Part shown: positions 1 to 7,074 of the stretch, piece after piece | Numbering within the stretch: the first letter of the stretch is position 1 | How the letters are laid out: each line of letters opens with the position of its first letter | Assembly (NCBI RefSeq): GCF_004138495.1 | Contig: NZ_ML142849.1 | Coordinates: 557,434 to 567,206 of the forward strand | From: Phytoactinopolyspora endophytica | GTDB lineage: Bacteria; Actinomycetota; Actinomycetes; Jiangellales; Jiangellaceae | DNA length: 9,773 nucleotides | Reading direction: 5' to 3' | Program-made: the position numbers and the translations under genes | The notes under the pieces: generated by a model | What the model saw: only the letters and a program-made list of their open reading frames with translations | Databases searched by the model: none | What the model was told of the DNA's origin: nothing

Positions 1-209
1 CGGATCCGGCTCAGGCTCCTCGGTCGGATCCGGCTCAGGCTCCGTGGGGTCCGGCTCAGGCTCCGTGGGGTCCGGCTCAGGCTCGGTCGGGTCCGGCTCA
101 GGCTCGGTCGGATCCGGCTCAGGCTCGGTCGGATCCGGCTCAGGCTCCGTGGGGTCCGGCTCAGGCTCGGTCGGGTCCGGCTCAGGCTCCGTGGGGTCCG
201 GCTCAGGCT
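1..209 (-). repeat. 21-bp tandem repeat (minisatellite) coding EPEPDPT
   Basis: The core ggctcaggct (plus strand) begins at 8, 32, 53, 74, 95, 116, 137, 158, 179 and 200, giving ten copies in the window. Spacing is 21 bp except the leftmost interval, which is 24 bp because of one extra Glu codon. Read on the minus strand each unit codes E-P-E-P-D-P-T. The core is invariant, while the D-P-T codons alternate among GAC CCC ACG, GAC CCG ACC and GAT CCG ACC, so two or three unit variants are interspersed. This suggests duplication of blocks by slippage or unequal exchange. The array continues past the left edge, so the total copy number is unknown. Confidence 0.95.
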
Positions 210-1284
210 TGCCATCGTCGTCGTTGTCGCCCGGCTTGTCTCCGCCGTCGTCGTCCGGTTTGTCGTTGCCGCCCGGCTTATCGCCGCCATCGTTGCCGCC
301 CGGCTTATCATCGCCGTCCGGGTTGTCCGTGGGCTTTGGGCCATCGCTCGGTTCGCCGGTAGGCGCGGGACCATTGGAATCCGGCAGTCCGCCGTCGCCT
401 TGCGCTTCAGTTACGTCCGGCCCAGGTCCGGCCGTGTCTACCGACTCGACCTCACCCTTGTCATAGGCCTCGATCCACTCCATGACCTTGTGCACATAGG
501 CCGCAGAGTTGTTGTAACGCCGCAAGGCCGAACTCAAGCCATAGTCGGTGGAAAGGTCGCCGCCGCCGAAGCACAGGTACTTCGCTGCACTCAGCGTCGC
601 ATCGAACACGTTGTGCGGATCGGCGGCTCCGTCGCCGGCCGCGTCCACACCAAACGCCTTCCAGGTTCCGGGGATGAACTGCATCGGGCCGACTGCGCGG
701 TCCCATGTCGAGTCAGCGTCCCAGTGCCCGCCGTCGGTATCCGGAATCGCCGCAATTCCGGGCCCACCGTTCAGCACCGGCCCGAGGATCCGCGGCTGCG
801 TATCGCCCTGCTCGGTGGCCTGGCCGCCACGGGCGTGACTCGACTCGACCTTGCCTACCCCGGCCAGGATCTGCCAGCGAATGTTGCAACTGGCCTGCCG
901 TTCGTTCCAGGACTCCGCAGCCTGCTGGTACGCCTCTAGGACGAGCCCCGGGATCCCTAGGTCTCCCACGGAGCCACCGCTCAATCCGGTGCCCAGATCT
1001 GCGGATGACGAGTTCCCCTCTTCGGGGTCCGAACCCGAGCCGACATCCTCGTCCTCATCGACCTGGGTGACCGACGCAGACGCCGTCTCCGCGTCCACCA
1101 GATCGGGGTCGCTACCCAGGTTCCGTGTCTGTGAGCTCATCGTCGGTACGTCGCTCAAGGACGTACCGTTCGCCACCGGCGTCGTCCGGTCATCTACCGG
1201 CTCCGGTACCGCGTCACCTCTCCCTAGGCAGAAAACACTCGCAACCGCCACCAGACCTATCGTCACTCGTGGTGCACGCCGCAC
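1..1284 (-). CDS. secreted lytic transglycosylase with repeat tail, C-terminus beyond left edge
   Basis: This enzyme should cleave the glycan strands of peptidoglycan outside the membrane. The reading frame stays open for 428 codons to the left edge, so the C-terminus is missing. The chosen GTG start (1282-1284) has GGAGG five bases upstream and gives a signal peptide: MRRAPR, then a hydrophobic stretch TIGLVAVASVFCLG. Residues 30-108 are a low-complexity Ser/Asp/Glu-rich spacer. Residues 112-275 resemble the MltB/SLT_2 type catalytic domain of actinobacteria: VGKVESSHARGG with the likely catalytic Glu147, VGPMQFIPGTW (MQFIPGTW at 201-208), then AAGDGAADPHNVFDATLSAA and RRYNNSAAYV (YNN at 257-259). 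A linker rich in Gly, Asp, Asn, Lys and Pro follows, then 7-residue EPEPDPT repeats from about residue 360. An in-frame GTG a little further upstream is possible but has no comparable ribosome binding site. The tail may span or bind the cell wall; that is inference. The domain call is firm, the exact substrate is not. Confidence 0.88.
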   Translation of the reverse strand, partial: MRRAPRVTIGLVAVASVFCLGRGDAVPEPVDDRTTPVANGTSLSDVPTMSSQTRNLGSDPDLVDAETASASVTQVDEDEDVGSGSDPEEGNSSSADLGTGLSGGSVGDLGIPGLVLEAYQQAAESWNERQASCNIRWQILAGVGKVESSHARGGQATEQGDTQPRILGPVLNGGPGIAAIPDTDGGHWDADSTWDRAVGPMQFIPGTWKAFGVDAAGDGAADPHNVFDATLSAAKYLCFGGGDLSTDYGLSSALRRYNNSAAYVHKVMEWIEAYDKGEVESVDTAGPGPDVTEAQGDGGLPDSNGPAPTGEPSDGPKPTDNPDGDDKPGGNDGGDKPGGNDKPDDDGGDKPGDNDDDGKPEPDPTEPEPDPTEPEPDPTEPEPDPTEPEPDPTEPEPDPTEPEPDPTEPEPDPTEPEPDPTEEPEPDP

Positions 1285-1592
1285 GCAGACCTCCGCTTTT
1301 GTCCGCAGCCGTACGCCCCCCGGCACAGGCACAACTCAAACCCTTGAGTCACGAGCTTGTCACGATTGGTCGCACTTCGCTACCCATGCGCCACATGAAC
1401 TACTTGAACATCTTGCGAACTACACACCGCCTACATGCTGAACGCTCGAAAGGGCCGGAGAAGCTCATCGGCCGATCTTCCGGAGGCGCAGACACACGCA
1501 ACCAGCACGGAAAGCCACCCGCCGGAGGCGTGAGAGGCCGACGAATTCTCCGGCCCACCCAGCGCAACCAGAACGAGGTCGAGCCGAGGGCC
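1285..1592 (-). other. intergenic region between polA and the transglycosylase
   Basis: This 308-bp stretch lies downstream of polA and upstream of the transglycosylase, both on the minus strand, and has no convincing gene. It holds the direct repeat at 1348-1364 and an abutting inverted repeat, ACTCAA-ACCC-TTGAGT, at 1334-1349. Nearer polA, GC-rich imperfect inverted repeats (for example GGCCG...CGGCC on the minus strand within about 1521-1557) and two copies of GCCTCCGG could form structure after the polA stop. None has a T-run, so I do not call a terminator. I found no recognisable ydaO-type riboswitch, although some actinobacterial wall-hydrolase genes carry one. Confidence 0.6.
1348..1364. 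promoter_or_regulatory. direct hexamer repeat GTCACG-N5-GTCACG, possible MtrA site
   Basis: Two identical hexamers GTCACG lie at 1348-1353 and 1359-1364, five bases apart, which is an 11-bp period of one helical turn. They sit 63 bp upstream of the GTG of the transglycosylase gene. The response regulator MtrA of actinobacteria is known to bind GTCACA-like or GTAAC-like direct repeats with this geometry in front of wall-hydrolase genes such as rpf and rip genes. Assignment to MtrA is inference from motif form and target type. The left hexamer overlaps the right arm of the inverted repeat at 1334-1349. Confidence 0.5.
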
Positions 1593-4280
1593 CTAGTGTG
1601 CCGCTTCCTGCCAGGTCCGCCCAGACCCGACCGACACCTCGAGCGGCACCCGCAGCTCGTATGCCGCACCCATTTCGCGCCGCACTAGCTCCTCGACGGC
1701 GCTGCGCTCTCCCGATGCGACCTCGAGCACGAGCTCGTCGTGAACCTGGAGCAGCATCCGAGACCTCAGGCCTTCCGCGTTCAGCGCACGCTCAACGCCG
1801 AGCATGGCGACCTTGATGATGTCGGCCGCGGAGCCCTGGATGGGGGCGTTCAGCGCCATCCGCTCGGCCATCTCACGACGCTGCCGATTCTCGCTGGTGA
1901 GATCCGGTAGGTATCGGCGGCGCCCCAGCATCGTCTCGGTCCAGCCCTCGCCGGCCGCCCGCTGCACCACCTCGCGCAGGTAGTCACGCACGCCGCCGAA
2001 CCGCTCGAAGTACTCGTCCATCAAGGTCTGTGCCTCGGCGACCCCGATGGTCAGCTGCTTCGACAGGCCGTAAGCGGACAGCCCATACGCCAAGCCGTAG
2101 TTCATGGCCTTGATCTTCGCCCGCATCTCCCCCGTGACGTCGTCGGCGGCGACGTTGAACACGCGGGCGGCCGTCTCCGAGTGGAAGTCCGTACCCGAGG
2201 CGAACGCGTCGATCAGTCCCTCGTCCTCGGAGAGGTGCGCCATGATGCGCATCTCGATCTGGCTGTAATCGGCGGTCAGCAGGCTCTCGTAGCCGTCGCC
2301 GACGACGAATGCCTCCCGGATGCGACGGCCTTCCGCCGTTCTGATCGGGATGTTCTGCAAATTGGGGTCGGTGGACGATAGCCGCCCGGTGGCGGCGATG
2401 GTCTGGTGAAATGTGGTGTGAATGCGGCCGTCGTCGGCGGTGGACTTCAGCAGACCTTCGACGGTGACCCGCAGCTTCGACGCGTCACGGTGCCGCAGCA
2501 GCGCTTCCAGGAACGGATGCTCGGTCTTCACGAAGAGGTCGGCCAGCGCATCGGCATCAGTGGTGTATCCGGTCTTGGTCCGCTTCGTTTTCGGCATGTC
2601 GAGCTCTTCGAACAGGACGACCTGCAGCTGCTTCGGGGAGCCCAGGTTGACCTCGTGCCCGATCGCGTCATAGGCGTCCGAAGCCGACCGCGATACCGCG
2701 CCCGCGAAAGACGACTCGAGCTCTTCCAGGTAGCTGACGTCAACTGCGACGCCCTTGCGCTCCATGCCCGCAAGGACGCTCACCAACGGCAGCTCCACCT
2801 CGTCCAGCAGCTTGCGCCCGCCACGTTTGCCGAGCTCGGCGTCGAGAGCGTCGGCAAGGTCAAGCACGGCCCGCGCGCGTACGGCCTCGTCGAGGCCGAG
2901 CTGTTCCTCGTCGCCGCCGTCGAGCGAGAGCTGAACCTCGGACGCACCCGCACTGTCCATCCGCAGCTCCCGGCCGACGAAGCGCTGTACCAGGTCCGCT
3001 AGATCGTACGACCGCTGGCCTGGCAGCGCGATGAAGGCGGAGATCGTGGTGTCGGCGGCCAGCCCGGCGACCGGCCAGCCACGCGCGGTGAGCGCGTGCA
3101 GCGGTCCCTTGGCCTCGTGCATCACCTTGGGCCGCTCCGGGTCGGCGAACCACTGCGCCACCGCGGTGTCGTCCTCGGGACTGAGCTTGGCGGTCTCGAA
3201 CCATGCGCCGGCGCCATCTGCCGTCGCGAGCGCCACCTCGGTCACGTCGCCCGTGGCACGCATCCAGGTGCCTCGCACCGACACGCCGGTACGCCCGGAC
3301 GCCGCATGCTCGGCCAGCCAACCCGCGACGTCGCCAGGCTCCAGCCGCTCGGCGTCGACCTCGTATCCGCCGCCCGACTCAGGTTCTGTGGGGTCAAGGT
3401 ACTCGTACAGCCGATCACGGAGAACCCTGAACTGCAGAGTGTCGAAGAGCTGGTGTACCTCCTCGCGATCCCACGGCTGGCGGGCCAGGTCATCGATGTG
3501 AACATCGAGCGGGACGTCCCGAATCAGCTCGGTGAGCTGACGGTTGGTCATGACCTGACCCAGATGCGCCCGCAGCGCGTCGCCGACTTTGCCCTTGACC
3601 TCGTCGGCGCGAGCGACGAGCTCGTCCAGCGATCCGAACTGAACCACCCATTTGGCCGCGGTCTTCTCGCCGACGCTCGGGATGTTCGGCAGGTTGTCCG
3701 ATGGGTCGCCGCGCAGAGCGGCGAAGTCGGGATACTGTGCCGGGGTCAGACCGTATTTGTCCTGCACAGCCTCGGCTGTCATGCGCGTCAGGTCCGAGAC
3801 CCCCCGCCGCGGGTATAGGACCGTGACATGCTCGTTCACCAGCTGGAAGGTATCGCGGTCCCCGGTGCAGATGAAGACATCCACACCCTGCGCCTCGGCC
3901 TGGCTGGCCAGTGTGGCGATGACATCGTCCGCTTCGAAGCCGTCCTTCTCGACGAACGGAATGCGCAACGCCGTCAGGACCTCCTTCACCAGGTCGATCT
4001 GTCCCTTGAACTCATCAGGCGAGCTGCTGCGGTTGGCCTTGTACTCGGGGAACTTCTCGCTGCGGAATGTCTGCCGGGAGACGTCGAACGCCACGGCCAC
4101 GTGCGTCGGCGCTTCGTCTCGCAAGACGTTGATCAGCATCGAGGTGAACCCGTACACACCCTCGGTGTGCTGCCCGGTGGTCGTGACCAGGTTCGCGTCC
4201 TTCAGCGCATAGAACGCCCGATACGCGAGCGAATGACCATCGAGCAAGAGCAACCGCGGGGTCTCAACAACATCAGCCAC
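1593..4280 (-). CDS. polA: DNA polymerase I
   Basis: This cytoplasmic polymerase fills gaps in repair and removes RNA primers from Okazaki fragments. The 895 residues are the normal length for an actinobacterial Pol I. The 5'-3' nuclease domain (about 1-290) has its metal ligands: LLLLDGHS with D14, GFEADD (114-119), TGDRD (139-143) and DPSDNLP (192-198), followed by a helix-hairpin-helix stretch near 200-222. The 3'-5' exonuclease-like domain (about 305-480) lacks the acidic residues: TGVSVRGTW stands where active enzymes have FDTET, and HEAKGPLHAL replaces the NLKYD motif, so proofreading should be absent. The polymerase domain has RLSSTDPNLQNIP (633-645), DYSQIE with catalytic D671, the O-helix residues R720, K724, Y728 and Y732, and VHDELVLE with D848 and E849. 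The start is GTG; AAGG is the only Shine-Dalgarno-like match, and the upstream geometry fits a leaderless start. The upstream neighbour is divergent. Confidence 0.98.
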   Translation of the reverse strand: MADVVETPRLLLLDGHSLAYRAFYALKDANLVTTTGQHTEGVYGFTSMLINVLRDEAPTHVAVAFDVSRQTFRSEKFPEYKANRSSSPDEFKGQIDLVKEVLTALRIPFVEKDGFEADDVIATLASQAEAQGVDVFICTGDRDTFQLVNEHVTVLYPRRGVSDLTRMTAEAVQDKYGLTPAQYPDFAALRGDPSDNLPNIPSVGEKTAAKWVVQFGSLDELVARADEVKGKVGDALRAHLGQVMTNRQLTELIRDVPLDVHIDDLARQPWDREEVHQLFDTLQFRVLRDRLYEYLDPTEPESGGGYEVDAERLEPGDVAGWLAEHAASGRTGVSVRGTWMRATGDVTEVALATADGAGAWFETAKLSPEDDTAVAQWFADPERPKVMHEAKGPLHALTARGWPVAGLAADTTISAFIALPGQRSYDLADLVQRFVGRELRMDSAGASEVQLSLDGGDEEQLGLDEAVRARAVLDLADALDAELGKRGGRKLLDEVELPLVSVLAGMERKGVAVDVSYLEELESSFAGAVSRSASDAYDAIGHEVNLGSPKQLQVVLFEELDMPKTKRTKTGYTTDADALADLFVKTEHPFLEALLRHRDASKLRVTVEGLLKSTADDGRIHTTFHQTIAATGRLSSTDPNLQNIPIRTAEGRRIREAFVVGDGYESLLTADYSQIEMRIMAHLSEDEGLIDAFASGTDFHSETAARVFNVAADDVTGEMRAKIKAMNYGLAYGLSAYGLSKQLTIGVAEAQTLMDEYFERFGGVRDYLREVVQRAAGEGWTETMLGRRRYLPDLTSENRQRREMAERMALNAPIQGSAADIIKVAMLGVERALNAEGLRSRMLLQVHDELVLEVASGERSAVEELVRREMGAAYELRVPLEVSVGSGRTWQEAAH

Positions 4281-4491
4281 GGCGCTACCTTAGTCCGAGG
4301 CAATGACAATGTCGCCCAGCTGTTCGGACCCGGGGCGATCCCGCCATGAGAACCTTCAAGGCAAGGAGGACTCCGCTCCCGTCCACACGCCTTAGCGGGC
4401 GCCGCGGAGAGCAGGGTTCGGCCCGCAAGACCGCCTCCGCCGCGAATGCCGGTGCTGGGCGGTCAGCCACTCTGCGGCAGGATCTCTTTTC
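4281..4491. other. divergent intergenic region between polA and the thioesterase gene
   Basis: This 211-bp stretch should contain promoters for both flanking genes. Besides the candidate polA promoter it has a perfect 7-bp inverted repeat, GACCGCC (4429-4435) and GGCGGTC (4458-4464), 27 bp before the thioesterase ATG. I see no convincing -35/-10 pair for the plus-strand gene. Confidence 0.5.
4287..4315 (-). promoter_or_regulatory. candidate leaderless promoter of polA
   Basis: On the minus strand, GCGACA (4315-4310) is followed after 17 bases by TAAGGT (4292-4287), and six bases later by the polA GTG (4280-4278). TAAGGT fits the actinobacterial -10 pattern TAnnnT, and GCGACA matches four of six positions of TTGACA. 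With the usual spacing, transcription would begin at or next to the GTG itself, giving a leaderless message. The same TAAGG could instead act as a weak ribosome binding site on a longer transcript. Confidence 0.4.
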
Positions 4492-4920
4492 ATGAACCAT
4501 GCGCAGCCGGACGAGCGACAGACCCCGATCACCTTGGCGGACATCCCACGATCGGCGATGGACGAGCGGATGGGCATCATCTACCTGGAAGGCTCGACGG
4601 AGCAGGTCGTGGCGCGGATGCCCGTGGAGGGCAACACCCAGCCAGTCGGCCTGCTCCACGGCGGCGCGTCATGCGTACTCGCCGAGAGCGTAGGGTCGAT
4701 GGCCGCCACGTTGCACGCCATGCCGGACCGGTTTCCCGTCGGCGTCGACATCAACGCCACGCACCACCGCGGCGTCCGGGATGGCCACGTGACCGCGACT
4801 GCCACACCCGCGCATCGCGGCCGGACGTTCGCCACATACGACGTCGTCATCACCGACGACGCGGGGCAGCGCGTCTGCACCGCGCGGATCACCTGCTATC
4901 TGCGCCTGGTTGAAGAGTGA
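4492..4920 (+). CDS. hotdog-fold acyl-CoA thioesterase, PaaI/YdiI (MenI) type
   Basis: The 142-residue protein should hydrolyse an aromatic or acyl-CoA thioester in the cytoplasm. It is a single hotdog domain of usual length. The diagnostic stretch TQPVGLLHGGASCVLAESVG (49-68) contains H56-G57-G58 and the likely catalytic Glu65. MPVEGNTQPVGLLHGG, VDINATH and the C-terminal VITDDAGQRVCTARIT closely follow the layout of E. coli YdiI (MenI), which hydrolyses 1,4-dihydroxy-2-naphthoyl-CoA in menaquinone synthesis. Menaquinone is the usual quinone of actinobacteria, so that role is plausible, but no other men gene is present here and the substrate is not proven. The ATG has AGGA nine bases upstream. 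The gene stands alone, divergent from polA and 204 bp before livG. Thioesterases of this kind are often found next to polA in actinobacteria; the reason is unknown to me. Confidence 0.88.
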   Translation: MNHAQPDERQTPITLADIPRSAMDERMGIIYLEGSTEQVVARMPVEGNTQPVGLLHGGASCVLAESVGSMAATLHAMPDRFPVGVDINATHHRGVRDGHVTATATPAHRGRTFATYDVVITDDAGQRVCTARITCYLRLVEE

Positions 4921-5124
4921 CCACCCCGGGTACTCCAGTCACCACCACGTATCGGTCTGGAAACATCTGCGTGGGCGGAAGGGTCGCGATACAGCGCTGC
5001 GCTTCCGGCCGGTTATGCTCGCCCAACCGTTTTAATCCACACACATGGTGCTGAAGACGCCATCGCGCGGATACTTGAGGGTAGTCACGAGCGATCCTCA
5101 GTGACAGAAGGGAGCTGGCACCCC
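4921..5124 (+). other. intergenic region upstream of livG
   Basis: This 204-bp gap presumably carries the promoter of the livG-livF unit. TATGCT at 5014-5019 fits a -10 of the form TAnnnT, but no good -35 precedes it at 16-19 bases. GTCAC (5084-5088) and GTGAC (5101-5105) form a 5-bp inverted repeat with a 12-base spacer, and CAGCGCTG at 4992-4999 is a short palindrome. GAAGGGAG at 5107-5114 is the livG ribosome binding site, ten bases before the ATG. I see no clear terminator for the thioesterase gene. Confidence 0.4.
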
Positions 5125-6168
5125 ATGACAGCACCGAGCACAGCGCACGATTTGTTCGCCGATGTCCCCCGGAAACCGGGGGCGCCGAAGCGAGATCCTA
5201 TTCTGGTGGCCGACAACGTCGTCCGCCGCTTTGGCGGGCTCACCGCGGTCGACGTCGAGCACGTCGAGATTCAGCGCGGCGCTATCACTGCGTTGATCGG
5301 CCCCAATGGCGCGGGCAAGACTACCTTCTTCAACCTCCTCACCGGGTTCGACCGAGCACAAACCGGCAAATGGGCGTTTGAGAGCCACCAGCTGGCCGGA
5401 CAGCCTCCCTACCGAATCGCCAGGGCGGGACTGGTCCGCACCTTTCAGCTCACCAAGGCGCTCACGCGGTTGTCCGTCATGGAGAACATGCGGCTCGGCG
5501 CCACCGATCAGCTCGGTGAGCGAGCGTGGCGGGCGCTGCTGCCGTGGCTGTGGAATAAGCAGGAGAAGACGGTCACGGAACGCGCGGAACAGCTGCTCAC
5601 CCGTTTCAAACTCGATCACATGCGCGGCGAGTACGCAGGAGAGCTCTCTGGCGGACAGCGCAAACTTCTTGAGATGGCACGCGCGCTCATGGCCGAGCCC
5701 ACTCTGGTCATGTTGGACGAGCCCATGGCCGGCGTGAACCCGGCGTTGACGCAGTCCCTGCTGGGACACGTCAAAGATCTTCGCGACATGGGGATGACGG
5801 TACTGTTCGTCGAGCACGACATGGACATGGTGTGTGACATCTCCGACTGGGTGATCGTTATGGCCCAGGGGCGAGTCGTGTCCGAGGGTCCTCCGGACGC
5901 CGTCATGGCCGATCCTGTCGTCATCGATGCCTATCTCGGCTCTCACCACGATGCGCCACTCACCGAGGCTGAGGAGGAGCGTCAACTGGCCGAGATAGAG
6001 GCCGATCTCATCGACGACGACGTAAGCGCCGCGACGGTGAACGGAGACGACTCGCCGCCGTCATCCAGCGACACACCACCGCCGTCAGGCCGCGCCTCGT
6101 CGTCCGGTGCCGAGTCATCATCCAGCGCGGACGCGACTGAGACGCCAGCCGGCAAGGAGACACGATGA
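5125..6168 (+). CDS. livG: branched-chain amino acid ABC transporter ATP-binding protein LivG
   Basis: LivG is one of two ATPases that drive the Leu/Ile/Val (HAAT family) importer from the cytoplasmic face of LivH and LivM. The protein of 347 residues has Walker A GPNGAGKTT (59-67), Q-loop Gln108 in RTFQLTKAL, signature LSGGQ (174-178), Walker B LVMLDEP (194-200) and H-loop His231 in VEHDMD. MAGVNPAL after Walker B and the end VIDAYLG at residues 266-272 are typical of LivG. I chose the ATG at 5125 because GAAGGGAG precedes it by ten bases; the GTG at 5101 has no such site, would add eight residues and overlaps the inverted repeat upstream. Unusual features are a roughly 30-residue N-terminal lead before the ATPase fold and a 75-residue tail after residue 272. 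The tail is first acidic and helical-looking (EEERQLAEIEADLIDDD), then rich in Ser, Pro, Asp and Thr. The stop overlaps the livF start as ATGA. Confidence 0.95.
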   Translation: MTAPSTAHDLFADVPRKPGAPKRDPILVADNVVRRFGGLTAVDVEHVEIQRGAITALIGPNGAGKTTFFNLLTGFDRAQTGKWAFESHQLAGQPPYRIARAGLVRTFQLTKALTRLSVMENMRLGATDQLGERAWRALLPWLWNKQEKTVTERAEQLLTRFKLDHMRGEYAGELSGGQRKLLEMARALMAEPTLVMLDEPMAGVNPALTQSLLGHVKDLRDMGMTVLFVEHDMDMVCDISDWVIVMAQGRVVSEGPPDAVMADPVVIDAYLGSHHDAPLTEAEEERQLAEIEADLIDDDVSAATVNGDDSPPSSSDTPPPSGRASSSGAESSSSADATETPAGKETR

Positions 6169-6941
6169 GCGGGACCGAATCCGTCGGCGCCGACCGCAGT
6201 GAGCACCTCAAAAGCGCGGAAGGCTCGCTCATCCGCGCTGACGAGTTGGTGGCCGGTTACTTCACCGGTGTGAACATCCTTCAGGGCACCGATCTGTATA
6301 TCAACGAGGGCGAACTGGTCGGCATCATCGGCCCAAACGGCGCCGGTAAGTCCACGTTGCTCAAGGCGATCTTCGGGCTGCTGAAGATCACGTCCGGCAC
6401 GGTCACTCTCCGGGGTGAGGACATCGTCGGTCTCAAGGCGAATGAACTCGTCTCGCGCGGCATCGGCTTCGTCCCGCAGACGAACAACATTTTTCCCTCT
6501 CTCACCATCGCCGAGAACCTGCAGATGGGGCTGTACCAGAACCCGGGGAGATTCGAGGAGAGATTCGAGTTCGTCGTGTCGCTCTTCCCCGCCCTCGCGG
6601 ACCGCCGCAGCCAGCGGGCCGGATCGCTCTCGGGTGGCGAACGACAGATGGTGGCCATGGCACGAGCACTGATGGCCGAACCGGCGGTTCTGCTGCTCGA
6701 CGAGCCATCGGCGGGCCTGTCACCAGCGCTGCAAGACGAGGTGTTCATCCTCGCCCGGCGTATCAACCGCGCCGGAGTGTCGATGATCATGGTGGAGCAG
6801 AACGCCCGCCGGTGTCTGCAGATCTGCGACCGTGGCTACGTTCTCGACCAGGGCCGCAACGCCTACACCGGCGCAGGCGCCGATCTGTTGCACGACCCGA
6901 AGGTGATCGAGCTGTACCTCGGCACTCTCGCGCGAGTGTGA
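6165..6941 (+). CDS. livF: branched-chain amino acid ABC transporter ATP-binding protein LivF
   Basis: LivF pairs with LivG to power branched-chain amino acid uptake. Its 258 residues include Walker A GPNGAGKST (56-64), FVPQTNNIFPSLTIAENL as the Q-loop region, signature LSGGE (155-159) and Walker B VLLLDEPSAGLSP (from 175). The switch segment reads MVEQNARR, with Gln in place of the H-loop His, as is normal for LivF. The C-terminus ELYLG is also typical. The first 22 residues precede the fold and are somewhat longer than in E. coli LivF. Its ATG overlaps the livG TGA by four bases, and AAGGAGA lies five bases upstream, within livG, so the two are translationally coupled. A hairpin and a 133-bp gap follow before livK. 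Confidence 0.96.
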   Translation: MSGTESVGADRSEHLKSAEGSLIRADELVAGYFTGVNILQGTDLYINEGELVGIIGPNGAGKSTLLKAIFGLLKITSGTVTLRGEDIVGLKANELVSRGIGFVPQTNNIFPSLTIAENLQMGLYQNPGRFEERFEFVVSLFPALADRRSQRAGSLSGGERQMVAMARALMAEPAVLLLDEPSAGLSPALQDEVFILARRINRAGVSMIMVEQNARRCLQICDRGYVLDQGRNAYTGAGADLLHDPKVIELYLGTLARV

Positions 6942-6983
6942 CTCAGTCCGATGCGTATCGCAAGGTCACCTCTAGATCACATC

Positions 6984-7013
6984 TGCGTGTCGCCGGCACG
7001 CAAGCGCTAGCGC
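6984..7013 (+). promoter_or_regulatory. hairpin plus palindrome in the livF-livK gap
   Basis: TGCGTG (6984-6989) and CACGCA (6997-7002) form a perfect 6-bp stem with a 7-base loop. Immediately after it, GCGCTAGCGC (7004-7013) is a 10-bp perfect palindrome. They lie 43-72 bp after livF and 62-91 bp before livK. There is no T-run. They could protect or terminate the livGF message, or be an operator for a separate livK promoter; the sequence does not decide. The livK ribosome binding region GGAGGGGAAGGA is just downstream (7058-7069). Confidence 0.4.
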
Positions 7014-7074
7014 CCGCATAAGTGCAGGTGTAGCGTCCCGTTCACGAATCCATGTACGGAGGGGAAGGAAAGCG

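Noticed and set aside
44..466. Plus-strand open frame coding GSGSV repeats, resembling a silk-like or autotransporter passenger repeat
   Set aside because: It is the antisense reading of the EPEPDPT minisatellite. The minus strand gives a signal peptide and transglycosylase domain in one unbroken frame, while the plus-strand frame has no domain or ribosome binding site.
1285..1592. ydaO (cyclic di-AMP) riboswitch upstream of the wall-hydrolase gene
   Set aside because: Such riboswitches are known before actinobacterial wall hydrolases, but I could not find the conserved core or its paired helices in this stretch.
2406..3818. Several plus-strand open frames of 150-240 codons opposite polA
   Set aside because: High GC content keeps antisense frames open. 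All lie inside the fully conserved polA gene and show no domain or ribosome binding site.
4346..4495. 49-codon plus-strand frame (MRTFKARRTPLP...) whose TGA overlaps the thioesterase ATG as ATGA
   Set aside because: The overlap suggests coupling, but there is no ribosome binding site, composition is low-complexity Arg/Ala/Ser/Gly, and the frame shows no recognisable motif. It is most likely chance.
5084..5105. GTCAC...GTGAC near livG as a second MtrA site
   Set aside because: It is an inverted, not direct, repeat with a 12-base spacer, so it does not have the geometry of the site at 1348-1364.
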